The position numbers were made by a program, and so were the translations under genes. A DNA stretch of 7,804 nucleotides from Bacteroidota bacterium (lineage in GTDB: Bacteria; Bacteroidota; Rhodothermia; Balneolales; Balneolaceae). The first letter of the stretch is position 1; every line of letters begins with the position of its first letter. Shown in pieces: positions 1 to 6,978 of the stretch. The stretch lies in contig JAGXIS010000066.1 in assembly GCA_024635465.1 (NCBI GenBank), positions 1 to 7,804 of the forward strand, read 5' to 3'. Under the pieces are notes generated by a model. That model had not been told where the DNA came from. It ran no database searches and worked only from the letters and a program-made list of their open reading frames with translations.

Positions 1-2
1 AA

Positions 3-368
3 TATGATCTTTTACTGGGTGGTGGGGAGAGTCAATTTTCACCGAAAAGCCGGAGTGATGGCAGGGATCTTTTTAGTGATTTTGAGCAGAAAGGTTATAC
101 AGTTGTAAAAAGTAAAACAGAACTTCAACAGTCGACTCTGGAAGGGAAAATATTGGGAACATTTTATGATTCTCATCTACCTTATAGTGTAGATCACAAA
201 ACCCTTCCTGAACTTCAAGAGAGAGTCCCAACCCTGGCTGAGTTGACAGACGCCGCCTTACAAAGACTTGATCAGCATCAAAATGGTTTTATTCTTCAGA
301 TAGAAGGGGGGCGAGTGGATCACGCTGCTCATGGGGACCCGGAAGCGATCGAATACCCACATTTGTAA
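3..368 (+). pseudogene. Alkaline phosphatase fragment, 5' end outside window, C-terminus missing
   Basis: The frame is open from the left edge to a TAA at 366-368, so the start codon lies outside the window; internal ATGs are not the true start. The translation contains DLLLGGGESQFSP near the edge and later GFILQIEGGRVDHAAHGDP, which match the alkaline phosphatase (PhoA-type) fold: a DxxLGGG segment, then the E-GG-x-x-DHAAH motif whose Asp and His bind an active-site metal. Family members normally carry on for well over 100 residues, through an AFD-x-AV helix and a TADHE-type motif with further metal ligands. Here the frame ends about ten residues after DHAAHGDP (tail EAIEYPHL), and I could not find the missing motif in any plus-strand frame up to 600. 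The usual Asn of HGNDP also seems to be absent. The enzyme would hydrolyse phosphate monoesters in the periplasm, but this copy should be inactive. Family call is firm; pseudogene status is inference from the missing C-terminus. Confidence 0.75.
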
Positions 369-601
369 GAAACACGGATCTTTTTGATCTGATGATTGAC
401 ATGGCTGCCGTTCGGGATTATGCTTAACGTGTTGACGTTATGTGTTGATGGATTGAGGGTTGATGCTGATAGAGTAAGTGTTGGTCTGCTTATGATTTAA
501 GCTTTTCAAATAATGAAACGAAAAGATTGATTGATACTGCGCATAACAATGAGAGCAGCAATGTGCATGGCTGGTCGAAACAAATGGTGCAATAAGACGG
601 G
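369..601. other. Gene-free stretch with possible gene debris
   Basis: No intact gene is visible between the broken phosphatase and the minus-strand thioredoxin-like gene. Two plus-strand open stretches, both in the frame with codon starts at 2 modulo 3, look more protein-like than chance. One runs to a TAA at 425-427 and reads NTDLFDLMIDMAAVRDYA at its end. The other runs from about 473 to a TAA at 593-595 and ends NNESSNVHGWSKQMVQ. Several stops at 446-472 separate them, and neither has a convincing start. I do not recognise either family. They may be C-terminal remnants left by deletion or recombination, in line with the truncated phosphatase next door, or they may be chance. No clear terminator for either flanking gene was found here. 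Confidence 0.35.
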
Positions 602-1084
602 TTAGCTCTCTCGGCTTTTTTCAACTGCACCGTTTAGAAAACGAGTAAAACCCACAACATCCTGATATCCTCTCCGACTGTCAATAATGTTACCCTCTGA
701 GTCCATAATCACTGTGAATGGAAAAGCGGTAACTCCCATTTGTGCGGCAAAATCTCTCTCTGCTATCTCATCACCCAAAAAGTTCATGATATTTTCAGAG
801 TTCCCATTAATCTTTACCGGGTGATAATCACGATCTAAAACACTTCGAACGCTGGGTGATGGGTAGGTTTCCCGATCCATTTTCCGGCAAAACTGACAAC
901 CGACTTCATAGATATCAATCATCACGAGACGATCATCCATAGAAGCTTGGGTCATGGCTTGCTCCATACTCAACCACTCCGGGGCATTCTCAATTTCTTG
1001 GGGTACAATCTGACTGAATGAGAAATAAGCGAAGATGAAAATAAAAAGAGTAATTACGGTGCCGATAATCACTTTGCGATTCAT
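602..1084 (-). CDS. Membrane-anchored thioredoxin-fold protein (CxxC)
   Basis: This 160-residue protein begins with a short basic N-terminus (MNRK) and one hydrophobic segment at about residues 5-24, best read as a signal anchor or uncleaved signal peptide that places the rest in the periplasm. A thioredoxin-like domain follows. LVMIDIYEVGCQFCRKMD at about residues 53-70 holds the redox-active pair C63 and C66 (CQFC), followed by an F/Y-rich region, and TAFPFTVIMDSEGNII carries the cis-proline at P122 that normally packs against the active site. The arrangement fits the thioredoxin_7/DUF255-like small thiol reductases rather than classical WCGPC thioredoxin. The likely role is reduction or isomerisation of disulfides, or keeping a partner protein reduced; the partner is unknown. 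The gene stands alone, divergent from the efflux operon. The start is the first ATG after an upstream T-run, with no Shine-Dalgarno; a TACAAT box on the minus strand (1162-1167 in plus coordinates) is a weak promoter candidate. Confidence 0.85.
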   Translation of the reverse strand: MNRKVIIGTVITLFIFIFAYFSFSQIVPQEIENAPEWLSMEQAMTQASMDDRLVMIDIYEVGCQFCRKMDRETYPSPSVRSVLDRDYHPVKINGNSENIMNFLGDEIAERDFAAQMGVTAFPFTVIMDSEGNIIDSRRGYQDVVGFTRFLNGAVEKSRES

Positions 1085-1233
1085 AAAAAAAAGACGGTTA
1101 AATTAGCAGAATGGATTCAAGAAGGAATAGTTGAACGTTTGAATGATGTTTTACTTGTATGATTGTAAAGTTTAATCAGTTTTATTTCCACTACGTGCTT
1201 GGATTTAAATATAAAAAAAGAATTAGATAATTC

Positions 1234-1500
1234 CGTTACGTTGAACGCACCTCGAACACGATGGTGACATTCCCACCTCGTTACATCGAGCAACGACACT
1301 ATAATCATCACGTTACATCGAGCAGCGAAGGAGCGTTCCTCTTTTATCCCACGCAGCGAAGCGAAGTGAATGCGACAGAGCGTGTCGAGATGCTCCTCAC
1401 AAAGGTTGGGAGTTCTCGTCTGCGTCCCGCGTCGGGTCTGCTCCCCGAGTGGGTCGGGGCAGGCTGAACTGACGGCTTATTTCGGCTGATTGCCAGTTCA
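1234..1500. repeat. Interspersed-repeat-like block with direct and inverted repeats
   Basis: This non-coding block is visibly richer in G+C than its surroundings. The 14-mer CGTTACATCGAGCA occurs exactly at 1279-1292 and 1311-1324, with a degenerate relative (CGTTACGTTGAACG) at 1234-1247. Further right are several small inverted repeats: CGACA/TGTCG (1373-1377 and 1383-1387), CCCG/CGGG (1426-1429 and 1433-1436), CCCCGA/TCGGGG (1443-1448 and 1454-1459), and TGAACTG/CAGTTCA (1465-1471 and 1494-1500). Runs such as GCAGCGAAGCGAAGTGAA and GTGTCGAGATGCTCCTCAC resemble the dispersed intergenic repeats seen in many Bacteroidota genomes, where they show up as short spurious ORFs. No transposase gene or clear target-site duplication is present. 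I read it as a REP-like dispersed element; its copy number cannot be judged from one window. The stretch 1085-1233 to its left is plain A/T-rich sequence in which I see only the leader of the thioredoxin-like gene. Confidence 0.55.
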
Positions 1501-1675
1501 CTTAACCCGGATCACAATAATCACTCCTAAAAAAAGCTTCTCCCAGAACCTACCCACATGGACTTTTGCAATTTTTTAAAATATCATCCCCCATTTTTAA
1601 ACTTTTTAACACATACACGGGAATGAATATTGCCAATAAATGTTATTCTACCATACCCAAGAATTATAGATAAAA
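1501..1675 (+). promoter_or_regulatory. A/T-rich leader of the efflux operon
   Basis: This is the stretch between the repeat block and the adaptor gene, and it must hold the operon promoter unless transcription comes through from upstream. I see no convincing promoter: TTGCCA at 1630-1635 has no good -10 box at normal spacing, and the TTTTG at 1564-1568 lacks the TAnnTTTG partner expected for the Bacteroidota promoter. No dyad that stands out as an operator was found. The bases just before the ATG are A-rich without a Shine-Dalgarno, as is usual in that phylum. Confidence 0.3.
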
Positions 1676-2989
1676 ATGAAAAAATTAATAATCATATTGG
1701 TAACCATCTCCACAGCAGCTTTTTTTCAAGCCTGCGGTAGTGAAGATGCAGAAAATACAAACATAAATACAACTGTAGTGCCTGCTGTTGAAGCAGTACA
1801 GGCTCAATTTGGCGGATTGCCACTAGAAGAGAGACTCAACGGTATCGTGAGCGCAAGCAATCAGGTTGATATCTACCCTAGGATAAGTGCCCCCATAGAA
1901 GAGATCTATGTACAAGATGGGGATATTGTTTCACAAGGCGACCCCCTTTTGAAATTGCGCGATTCTGAATACAGAGAAAGATTGCGTCAGGCCGAAGCAA
2001 ATTTACGAATCACTATTGCCCAACGCAGACAGGCTGAAGCTGCGCTTGGAGAGGTTGAATCACAGCTTCGACGAGAGCAAGTGTTGGCTGACAGAGACTT
2101 GAGTAGCGATCTTGAATTAGAACAACTTGAAGCTCAGTTGGAATCCGCACTGGCAAGCCTGGATTTAGCGGAAGCGCAAGTGGACCAGGCAGAATCAAGT
2201 GTTGAAGAACAGAGAGACGCTCTAAACCAAACCATTATTCAATCCCCGGTTTCAGGTACAGTGGGTCAGCGTACGGCTGAAGTGGGTATGTTGGTAAATA
2301 CGGGCAGTCGTCTATTCACGGTAGGAAATCTGAGTGAAACCAAAGTTACAATCAACCTGACGGAACGAATGTTAGGATATATATCGGTTGGACAAACCAC
2401 ACGAATTTTCTCCGAAAATATCCAGGATACAGTTCTGGTATCTGAAGTTTCCAGAATCTCACCGTTCCTGGGTGCCGGTAATTTTAGTACTACAGCTGAG
2501 ATTGATATTGATAATGAAGCAGGTCATCTGCTTCCCGGGATGTTTGTGACTGTAGATGTGCTTTATGGCGAAAGTGAGCAGACAACCATTATTCCTTTAA
2601 GTGCAATCTATCGCAATCCTCAAAGTGGTATGACCGGTGTATATGTCGCATCAAGTTTCGGAGTTGAAGCTGAACAATTGGAAGCGCTCGATAGAGGGGA
2701 GTCCACATCAAACCTAAGCAATCCTACTGATGTTGAATTTATTCCTATTGATGTTGTAGCCCGTGGACGCGATGCTGCCGGTGTGAATGGAATCAGAAGC
2801 GGTGACTGGGTTATAACTGTGGGACATAACCTCATTTCAAGGGATAATAGTGATGTAGCCAGGGTAAGACCTGTTGCATGGCAAAGTATAATGGATATGC
2901 AACGCCTCAGGCCGCAAGATCTATTAGAAGAGATTATGAATGAAAATGTAGCTGACCAACAGAGATTAGACACAAATAATATTAATTAA
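1676..2989 (+). CDS. RND efflux periplasmic adaptor (membrane fusion protein), lipoprotein
   Basis: This 437-residue protein is the periplasmic adaptor of a tripartite efflux pump and links the RND transporter encoded next to an outer-membrane channel. Residues 1-19 form a basic then hydrophobic signal peptide ending in FQAC, so C20 is the likely lipidated cysteine; Phe at -3 makes the lipobox atypical. The order of domains is standard: first half of the lipoyl domain at about 69-94 (ISAPIEEIYVQDGDIVSQGD), a long alpha-helical hairpin rich in Gln, Glu, Leu and Ala at about 97-185, second lipoyl half at about 188-218 (IQSPVSGTVGQRTAEVGMLV), beta-barrel at about 222-298 ending GHLLPGMFVTVDV, and a membrane-proximal domain to about 400. 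A stretch at about 322-356 looks longer than usual there. The start is the first ATG of the frame and directly precedes the signal peptide. It lies 6 bases ahead of the transporter gene, so the two are co-transcribed. Substrate cannot be told from sequence. Confidence 0.93.
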   Translation: MKKLIIILVTISTAAFFQACGSEDAENTNINTTVVPAVEAVQAQFGGLPLEERLNGIVSASNQVDIYPRISAPIEEIYVQDGDIVSQGDPLLKLRDSEYRERLRQAEANLRITIAQRRQAEAALGEVESQLRREQVLADRDLSSDLELEQLEAQLESALASLDLAEAQVDQAESSVEEQRDALNQTIIQSPVSGTVGQRTAEVGMLVNTGSRLFTVGNLSETKVTINLTERMLGYISVGQTTRIFSENIQDTVLVSEVSRISPFLGAGNFSTTAEIDIDNEAGHLLPGMFVTVDVLYGESEQTTIIPLSAIYRNPQSGMTGVYVASSFGVEAEQLEALDRGESTSNLSNPTDVEFIPIDVVARGRDAAGVNGIRSGDWVITVGHNLISRDNSDVARVRPVAWQSIMDMQRLRPQDLLEEIMNENVADQQRLDTNNIN

Positions 2990-2993
2990 AGGA
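2989..2993 (+). promoter_or_regulatory. Shine-Dalgarno-like AAGGA before the transporter gene
   Basis: An AAAGGA run overlaps the adaptor stop codon and sits two bases before the ATG of the transporter gene. The spacing is shorter than optimal. The arrangement suggests translational coupling of the two pump genes, and contrasts with the A/T-rich leaders lacking such a motif in front of the adaptor and the HTH gene. Confidence 0.4.
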
Positions 2994-2995
2994 CA

Positions 2996-5900
2996 ATGGG
3001 ATTAACACAAACATCCATCCACCGACCGATTGCAACCACGATGGTCTATCTCATCGTTATTGTTTTGGGAATAGCAGGATTTAGATATCTACCGGTAGAT
3101 CTGCTACCCCCTGTAGAGTTTCCAAGTTTATCGATTTCAGTTGATTACGCTAACGTTGGGCCCGAAGAGATTGAAACAATCATTACCGATCAAATAGAAA
3201 ATGCTGTTTCCGGTGTAGCAAACATCGAGGAGATTACCTCTTCTTCTGAACAAGGATCAAGCCGTGTAAATCTGACTTTTTCTCAAAATACCAATTTGGA
3301 TGAGGCGGCTAACGACATTAGAGCAGCTCTCGACAGGGTTCGAGGAAGTTTGCCGGAGGAGGCAGAGGCTCCCAGAGTTAGAAAATTCGATCCTAATGAG
3401 TTTCCAATAGTCATTTTAGGGGCTCAATCAAATCGCCCCTTAGATGAATTAACACAACTACTTGAAAGGGATATCACAAAACGGTTGGAGCAGATTCCGG
3501 GTGTTGGAGCTATTGATGTTTGGGGTGGTGTGAATAGGGAAATTTTAGTGAACTTAAAAAGAGATCGTCTGATCGCAAGCGGGTTAACGGCCTCCGAAGT
3601 TCAAAGCGCAATCATAGCTGAAAATAATACTGCGCCCGGAGGGAATGTAAAAGAGGGTCTGACAGAACTCTATGTTCGAACATTAGGTGAATTCACATCT
3701 ATCGATCAGATTGCTGAGACCATCATCACTCAGATTGATGGGATACCGGTTAGAGTTAAAGATGTTGCAACCGTAGAAGATGCCTATGCCGACATTGGCA
3801 GAGTTACGAGTGTAAATGATATTCCTATGATTAGAATGGGAATACGAAAACAGTCAGGCTCCAATACTGTTGAGGTATCTCGGTTAATCCACAGAGAGGT
3901 AGAACGTATCAATGCGGAACGGGAAGAGATGAATCTTCTAATTGTCACGGATCAGAGTGAATTTATTCAAAATTCCATCGATAATGTTCAACAATCAGCA
4001 ATGTGGGGTGCTGTTCTCGCTATCTTTATCCTATACATCTTTTTGAGGAATGGTTCTACGACTTTCATCATTTCATTAGCTATCCCGGTATCCATTATTG
4101 CAACATTTGGACTTCTTTACTTTGCTGGATTAACCCTAAATCAGATGAGCTTTGGGGGGCTTGCCCTGGGTGTTGGGCTCATAGTGGATAATGCTATAGT
4201 CGTACTGGAAAATATTGTACGATTGCGCGGCAAGGGGAGATCTCTGGTGGAAAGCGCACTTGTAGGTACCCAGGAGGTTGGAGGGGCAATTATAGCTTCC
4301 ACGATTACCACATCGGTTATTTTTTTACCGGTGGTATTCATGCAAACCATCACAGGAACGATGTTTCAGGAGCTTGCCATGGTAGTGGTATTTTCACTCT
4401 TCTGTTCATTGTTTGTTGCACTTACTTTGGTGCCGATGCTTGCAAGTAAGTTTCTTACTATTAAACCTGATTCAGAACTAAAAGCCAGAGATAAAGGTCG
4501 ATTCCAGCTGTTTTTTGAACGATTTGAGAATAAATATAGTGACTTTTTAAAGGTCGCGATCGAGAGAAAGTATATGGTCTTCACGATTACAATTCTCATG
4601 ATTGCCGGTTCTGTTTATGCTGCCGGTTTTATTGATACAGAGTTGGCTCCAGAGACGGAAGCAGATGAAATAAGCATCGATTTCTTTCTTGCTGATGGGA
4701 TGAATATAGCGGTATCTAATCCATATCTCGAAGAGCTGAGAGATAAAGTAATGGCTGTTGTGCCCAATGACCAGGTTCAGTATGTAAGTACTGAAGTTCG
4801 AAATGGCCGGGCACAGGTTGAGCTTAGTTTGGTAGATGTGAGTGAAAGAACGATTAATTCTTTTGATCTCGCCGATCAAATTAGAAATGAGATAGAAGGA
4901 ACCATACCGGGGGGATTCTTCAGGGTTAGTGCTCAAAGTGGTCTATGGATTTTGAGAAGAATATTTGGATCGGGAGGCGATGAGGCTGTTCAGGTTCAAC
5001 TTCGTGGGTACGATATTGACATAGCGAATGAACTGTCAGATGAGATCAGAAGGAGAATGGAGAGAATTCCGGAAGTGAGAGGTGTCCGATCAGATCGTGA
5101 GGAAGGAAGACCTGAACAGAACATCATTTTTGATCGCGAAAAAATAGCAGAATTGGGTCTGACCGGACGCGAAGTAGCACAAGCTGTTCAGGCAAATATC
5201 GGCGGTGCCCGTGCGGGAGTATTTAGAGACGGTGGTGATGAGTATAATATCACTGTAAGATTACAAGAGCAGGATAGAATGAGTACTCTTGATTTGGAAA
5301 ATATTGCCGTACGTACAGCAAGTGGTGCTACCGTACCGATATCAACAGTGATCGATCAAGAAGCAGCCAGAGGCCCCGTTTCCATCAATAGAGTGAATGG
5401 TCAACGAGTAACTTTTATTACGGCGAATCTAGAGAGTGGCGTTCCACTGGGGCAAGCTGTTGAAAAAATACAAGTAGCTCTGTCTGATCTTCAGATGCCA
5501 ACAGGTTTTTCGGTCATTTATAGTGGTGAGTATGAAGAGCAACAAAAAGCACAGACCGACTTCGTTATCTCAATATTGATGGCATTGGGCTTAATCTATA
5601 TGGTGATGGCAGCTCAGTTTGAGAGATTTCTCGATCCACTTATTGTAATGTTTTCAGTGCCTGTTGCTATCATTGGTGTTATTCCCACGATGATTCTTAC
5701 CAATACGACATTTAATATGCAGAGCATCATGGGGGTGATCATGCTAGTGGGTATTGTTGTAAACAATGCCATTGTACTTGTGGATTACATTAATTTGATG
5801 AGAAGAGATAAAGATTTGAAAATTTTGGATGCAGTCATAGAATCAGGTCGTCTACGATTGAGACCGATACTCATGACTACATTGACGACCGTACTCGGGC

Positions 5901-6121
5901 TTCTCCCACTTTCGTTTGGCTGGGGTGCAGGTGGAGAGATTCAAGCATCTTTGGCAAGAGTTGTGATTGGTGGTTTAACAGCCTCAACATTGATTACTCT
6001 GGTATTAATACCGGTGGTTTATATCTCAGCTAACAACATTAAAGAGTATCTGGTTGTGAAAAAAGACGCCTTTCTGGAGAAAACATCCGAAGTTCCTCTA
6101 CCCCAAACCACACAAGGCTGA
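2996..6121 (+). CDS. RND-family efflux transporter (AcrB/HAE-like), inner-membrane
   Basis: The 1041-residue length is normal for a proton-driven RND pump. The layout is the classic duplicated one: TM1 at about 12-32, a large periplasmic loop at about 33-335, TM2-TM6 at about 335-482, TM7 at about 527-546, a second periplasmic loop to about 853, and TM8-TM12 at about 853-1010. The N-terminus (IHRPIATTMVYL, then YLPVDLLPPVEFP) and TM11 (RLRLRPILMTTLTTVLG) are family signatures. Aligned by eye to E. coli AcrB, the relay Asp407 is D398, but Asp408 is N399 (GLIVDNAIVVLEN), and Lys940 of TM10 is N923 (GIVVNNAIVLVDY); R954 and T961 match Arg971 and Thr978. VDN and VNN forms are known in many Bacteroidota and Gram-positive RND proteins, so the pump is probably active. 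It should expel hydrophobic or amphiphilic compounds with the adaptor upstream; substrate is unknown. The gene ends the operon, and no outer-membrane channel gene follows. Confidence 0.95.
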   Translation: MGLTQTSIHRPIATTMVYLIVIVLGIAGFRYLPVDLLPPVEFPSLSISVDYANVGPEEIETIITDQIENAVSGVANIEEITSSSEQGSSRVNLTFSQNTNLDEAANDIRAALDRVRGSLPEEAEAPRVRKFDPNEFPIVILGAQSNRPLDELTQLLERDITKRLEQIPGVGAIDVWGGVNREILVNLKRDRLIASGLTASEVQSAIIAENNTAPGGNVKEGLTELYVRTLGEFTSIDQIAETIITQIDGIPVRVKDVATVEDAYADIGRVTSVNDIPMIRMGIRKQSGSNTVEVSRLIHREVERINAEREEMNLLIVTDQSEFIQNSIDNVQQSAMWGAVLAIFILYIFLRNGSTTFIISLAIPVSIIATFGLLYFAGLTLNQMSFGGLALGVGLIVDNAIVVLENIVRLRGKGRSLVESALVGTQEVGGAIIASTITTSVIFLPVVFMQTITGTMFQELAMVVVFSLFCSLFVALTLVPMLASKFLTIKPDSELKARDKGRFQLFFERFENKYSDFLKVAIERKYMVFTITILMIAGSVYAAGFIDTELAPETEADEISIDFFLADGMNIAVSNPYLEELRDKVMAVVPNDQVQYVSTEVRNGRAQVELSLVDVSERTINSFDLADQIRNEIEGTIPGGFFRVSAQSGLWILRRIFGSGGDEAVQVQLRGYDIDIANELSDEIRRRMERIPEVRGVRSDREEGRPEQNIIFDREKIAELGLTGREVAQAVQANIGGARAGVFRDGGDEYNITVRLQEQDRMSTLDLENIAVRTASGATVPISTVIDQEAARGPVSINRVNGQRVTFITANLESGVPLGQAVEKIQVALSDLQMPTGFSVIYSGEYEEQQKAQTDFVISILMALGLIYMVMAAQFERFLDPLIVMFSVPVAIIGVIPTMILTNTTFNMQSIMGVIMLVGIVVNNAIVLVDYINLMRRDKDLKILDAVIESGRLRLRPILMTTLTTVLGLLPLSFGWGAGGEIQASLARVVIGGLTASTLITLVLIPVVYISANNIKEYLVVKKDAFLEKTSEVPLPQTTQG

Positions 6122-6132
6122 AACCGAAATTC

Positions 6133-6181
6133 AAAAGCTTGATTACGTACAATTAACCAGGTAAGTATTCAAGCTTTTTTT
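6133..6181 (+). terminator. Rho-independent terminator of the efflux operon
   Basis: AAAAGCTTGA at 6133-6142 pairs perfectly with TCAAGCTTTT at 6169-6178, and the 3' arm runs into seven consecutive T residues (6175-6181). The loop is long, about 26 bases, though TTAC/GTAA inside it can add pairs. The first arm starts 11 bases after the transporter stop codon, which is where an operon-ending terminator is expected. The arms are A/T-rich, so the hairpin may be modest in strength; the symmetric A-run would also let it act on the minus strand. Confidence 0.75.
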
Positions 6182-6438
6182 CGTTAATTGATCGTACTCT
6201 TACATCAAGCCCCTTCTGGCCTGTTTGAAAACTGTTTGTAATATAGCAAGATACTATTTGTACAATGGCGGGGATTCTATTTAATCTGTGATTGGAAGCT
6301 GTTGGTTCTAATGTTCGGAAAAGAAGATATAACAATGCCGAGAAAGGATAAATGAGGATGTTACGTGACTGGAAGAGCTGTGATTTTCAAGTAACTCCTT
6401 ATAATATACCACCCTTTACTACTCAAACCCAAATGAAA

Positions 6439-6455
6439 TACTTATTATATAAGTA
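6439..6455. repeat. 7-bp inverted repeat TACTTAT-TAT-ATAAGTA
   Basis: The two 7-base arms are perfect and separated by three bases. It lies about 75 bases before the HTH gene start in an A/T tract, where some dyads arise by chance. It could be an operator half of a regulatory region or a weak RNA hairpin in the leader. No T-run follows, so it is not a typical terminator. Confidence 0.35.
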
Positions 6456-6491
6456 ATGTATGATAATAGTAGATATTATATTATCTTTATA

Positions 6492-6507
6492 TAACTAATA
6501 TTAGTTA
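6492..6507. promoter_or_regulatory. Perfect 16-bp palindrome, candidate operator
   Basis: TAACTAATATTAGTTA reads the same on both strands over 16 bases with no spacer. It ends 23 bases before the ATG of the HTH protein, a usual position for an operator that blocks transcription or for an activator site close to a start. The adjacent gene product is a DNA-binding protein, so autoregulation is the simplest idea. The tract is A/T-rich, which raises the chance rate of palindromes, though a perfect 16-mer is still uncommon. Regulator identity is inference. Confidence 0.5.
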
Positions 6508-6530
6508 ATAACCCTTTATAAATTATTACT

Positions 6531-6950
6531 ATGGCTAAAAAAATTGGGTCATTAACCCTCTATTCTGTAGATGATCTGCATGAACAGCTTGGTATCAGTA
6601 AAATGACCATTCGGGCCTACTTAAGGGAGGGACGTTTAAAGGGTAGAAAATTAGGAGTTCAGTGGTACGTTACTGAAGACGCCATTCGTGATTATTTCAA
6701 CGAAGCTATTTCGGATAGTGAAGAGAAATCCGATAAAAAACAGATTGCTAAAAAAATGAGATATATCGTTCAGGGAGTGAACGACCTGGTAAGTGAGACC
6801 GAGGAGTGTGATTCTATCTCAGAAACAATTGAATGTCTGCACAGTCAGGCAATCATAAGCCTTTTTCAGGTAAGAATTATTGATGCAGAAAATCAGGAAA
6901 TCATGGAGGTTATCAAAGCCCGTGATTTTATCGAGCGATATGCCAAATAA
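6531..6950 (+). CDS. Small helix-turn-helix (excisionase/MerR-like fold) DNA-binding protein
   Basis: This 139-residue protein has an N-terminal winged helix-turn-helix of the HTH_17/excisionase-family type at about residues 9-57: LYSVDDLHEQLGISKMTIRAY gives the two-helix motif, REGRLKGRKLGVQWYVTED gives the wing with the typical G-R-K-x-G-x-x-W-Y-V pattern, and AIRDYF closes the domain. The Asp/Glu/Ser/Lys-rich segment at about 61-75 looks like a linker. The C-terminal half (about 76-139) is predicted mostly helical, lacks transmembrane segments, and I do not recognise it; it could be a dimerisation or sensing domain. Many proteins with this HTH are phage or plasmid excisionases, but no integrase or attachment site is nearby, so a transcriptional regulator or nucleoid-type role is more likely. 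The start is the only ATG that keeps the full HTH; no Shine-Dalgarno precedes it. The downstream gene begins 28 bases after its stop and is probably co-transcribed. Confidence 0.85.
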   Translation: MAKKIGSLTLYSVDDLHEQLGISKMTIRAYLREGRLKGRKLGVQWYVTEDAIRDYFNEAISDSEEKSDKKQIAKKMRYIVQGVNDLVSETEECDSISETIECLHSQAIISLFQVRIIDAENQEIMEVIKARDFIERYAK

Positions 6951-6978
6951 CGGGCAGACATTAAATGAAATATTTTAA

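Larger units (their letters stand above)
6182..6530. other. Intergenic region, A/T-rich leader of the HTH gene
   Basis: No convincing gene lies here. The left part has no recognisable feature; I saw no tRNA or other structured RNA. A 34-codon frame at 6352-6456 follows an AAAGGA at 6343-6348, but its product (MRMLRDWKSCDFQV and onward) looks like chance sequence. From about 6435 the DNA becomes almost pure A/T and carries three dyads: TACTTAT/ATAAGTA (6439-6445 and 6449-6455), ATAATA/TATTAT (6463-6468 and 6474-6479) and a perfect 16-bp palindrome at 6492-6507. The promoter of the HTH gene is presumably within this A/T tract, but several TATAAT-like hexamers compete and none can be chosen. Confidence 0.5.

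Noticed and set aside
1117..1311. 64-codon minus-strand ORF upstream of the thioredoxin-like gene
   Set aside because: It overlaps the repeat block and the leader, has an odd composition and no recognisable domain.
1261..1467. 68-codon plus-strand ORF in the repeat block
   Set aside because: It is made entirely of the repeat-like sequence, has low-complexity Ser/Glu/Arg runs, and has no protein-like domain; this is the usual spurious ORF of such elements.
6153..6335. 60-codon minus-strand ORF after the pump operon
   Set aside because: It overlaps the terminator's 3' arm and its translation shows no domain or coding-like pattern.
6352..6456. 34-codon frame preceded by AAAGGA
   Set aside because: The leader motif is attractive, but the peptide looks random, and other genes here mostly lack such motifs. 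An overlapping short frame ending at 6355 is equally weak.
6182..6530. Possible tRNA, riboswitch or structured RNA
   Set aside because: I found no cloverleaf, anticodon arm or known aptamer core; only A/T dyads.
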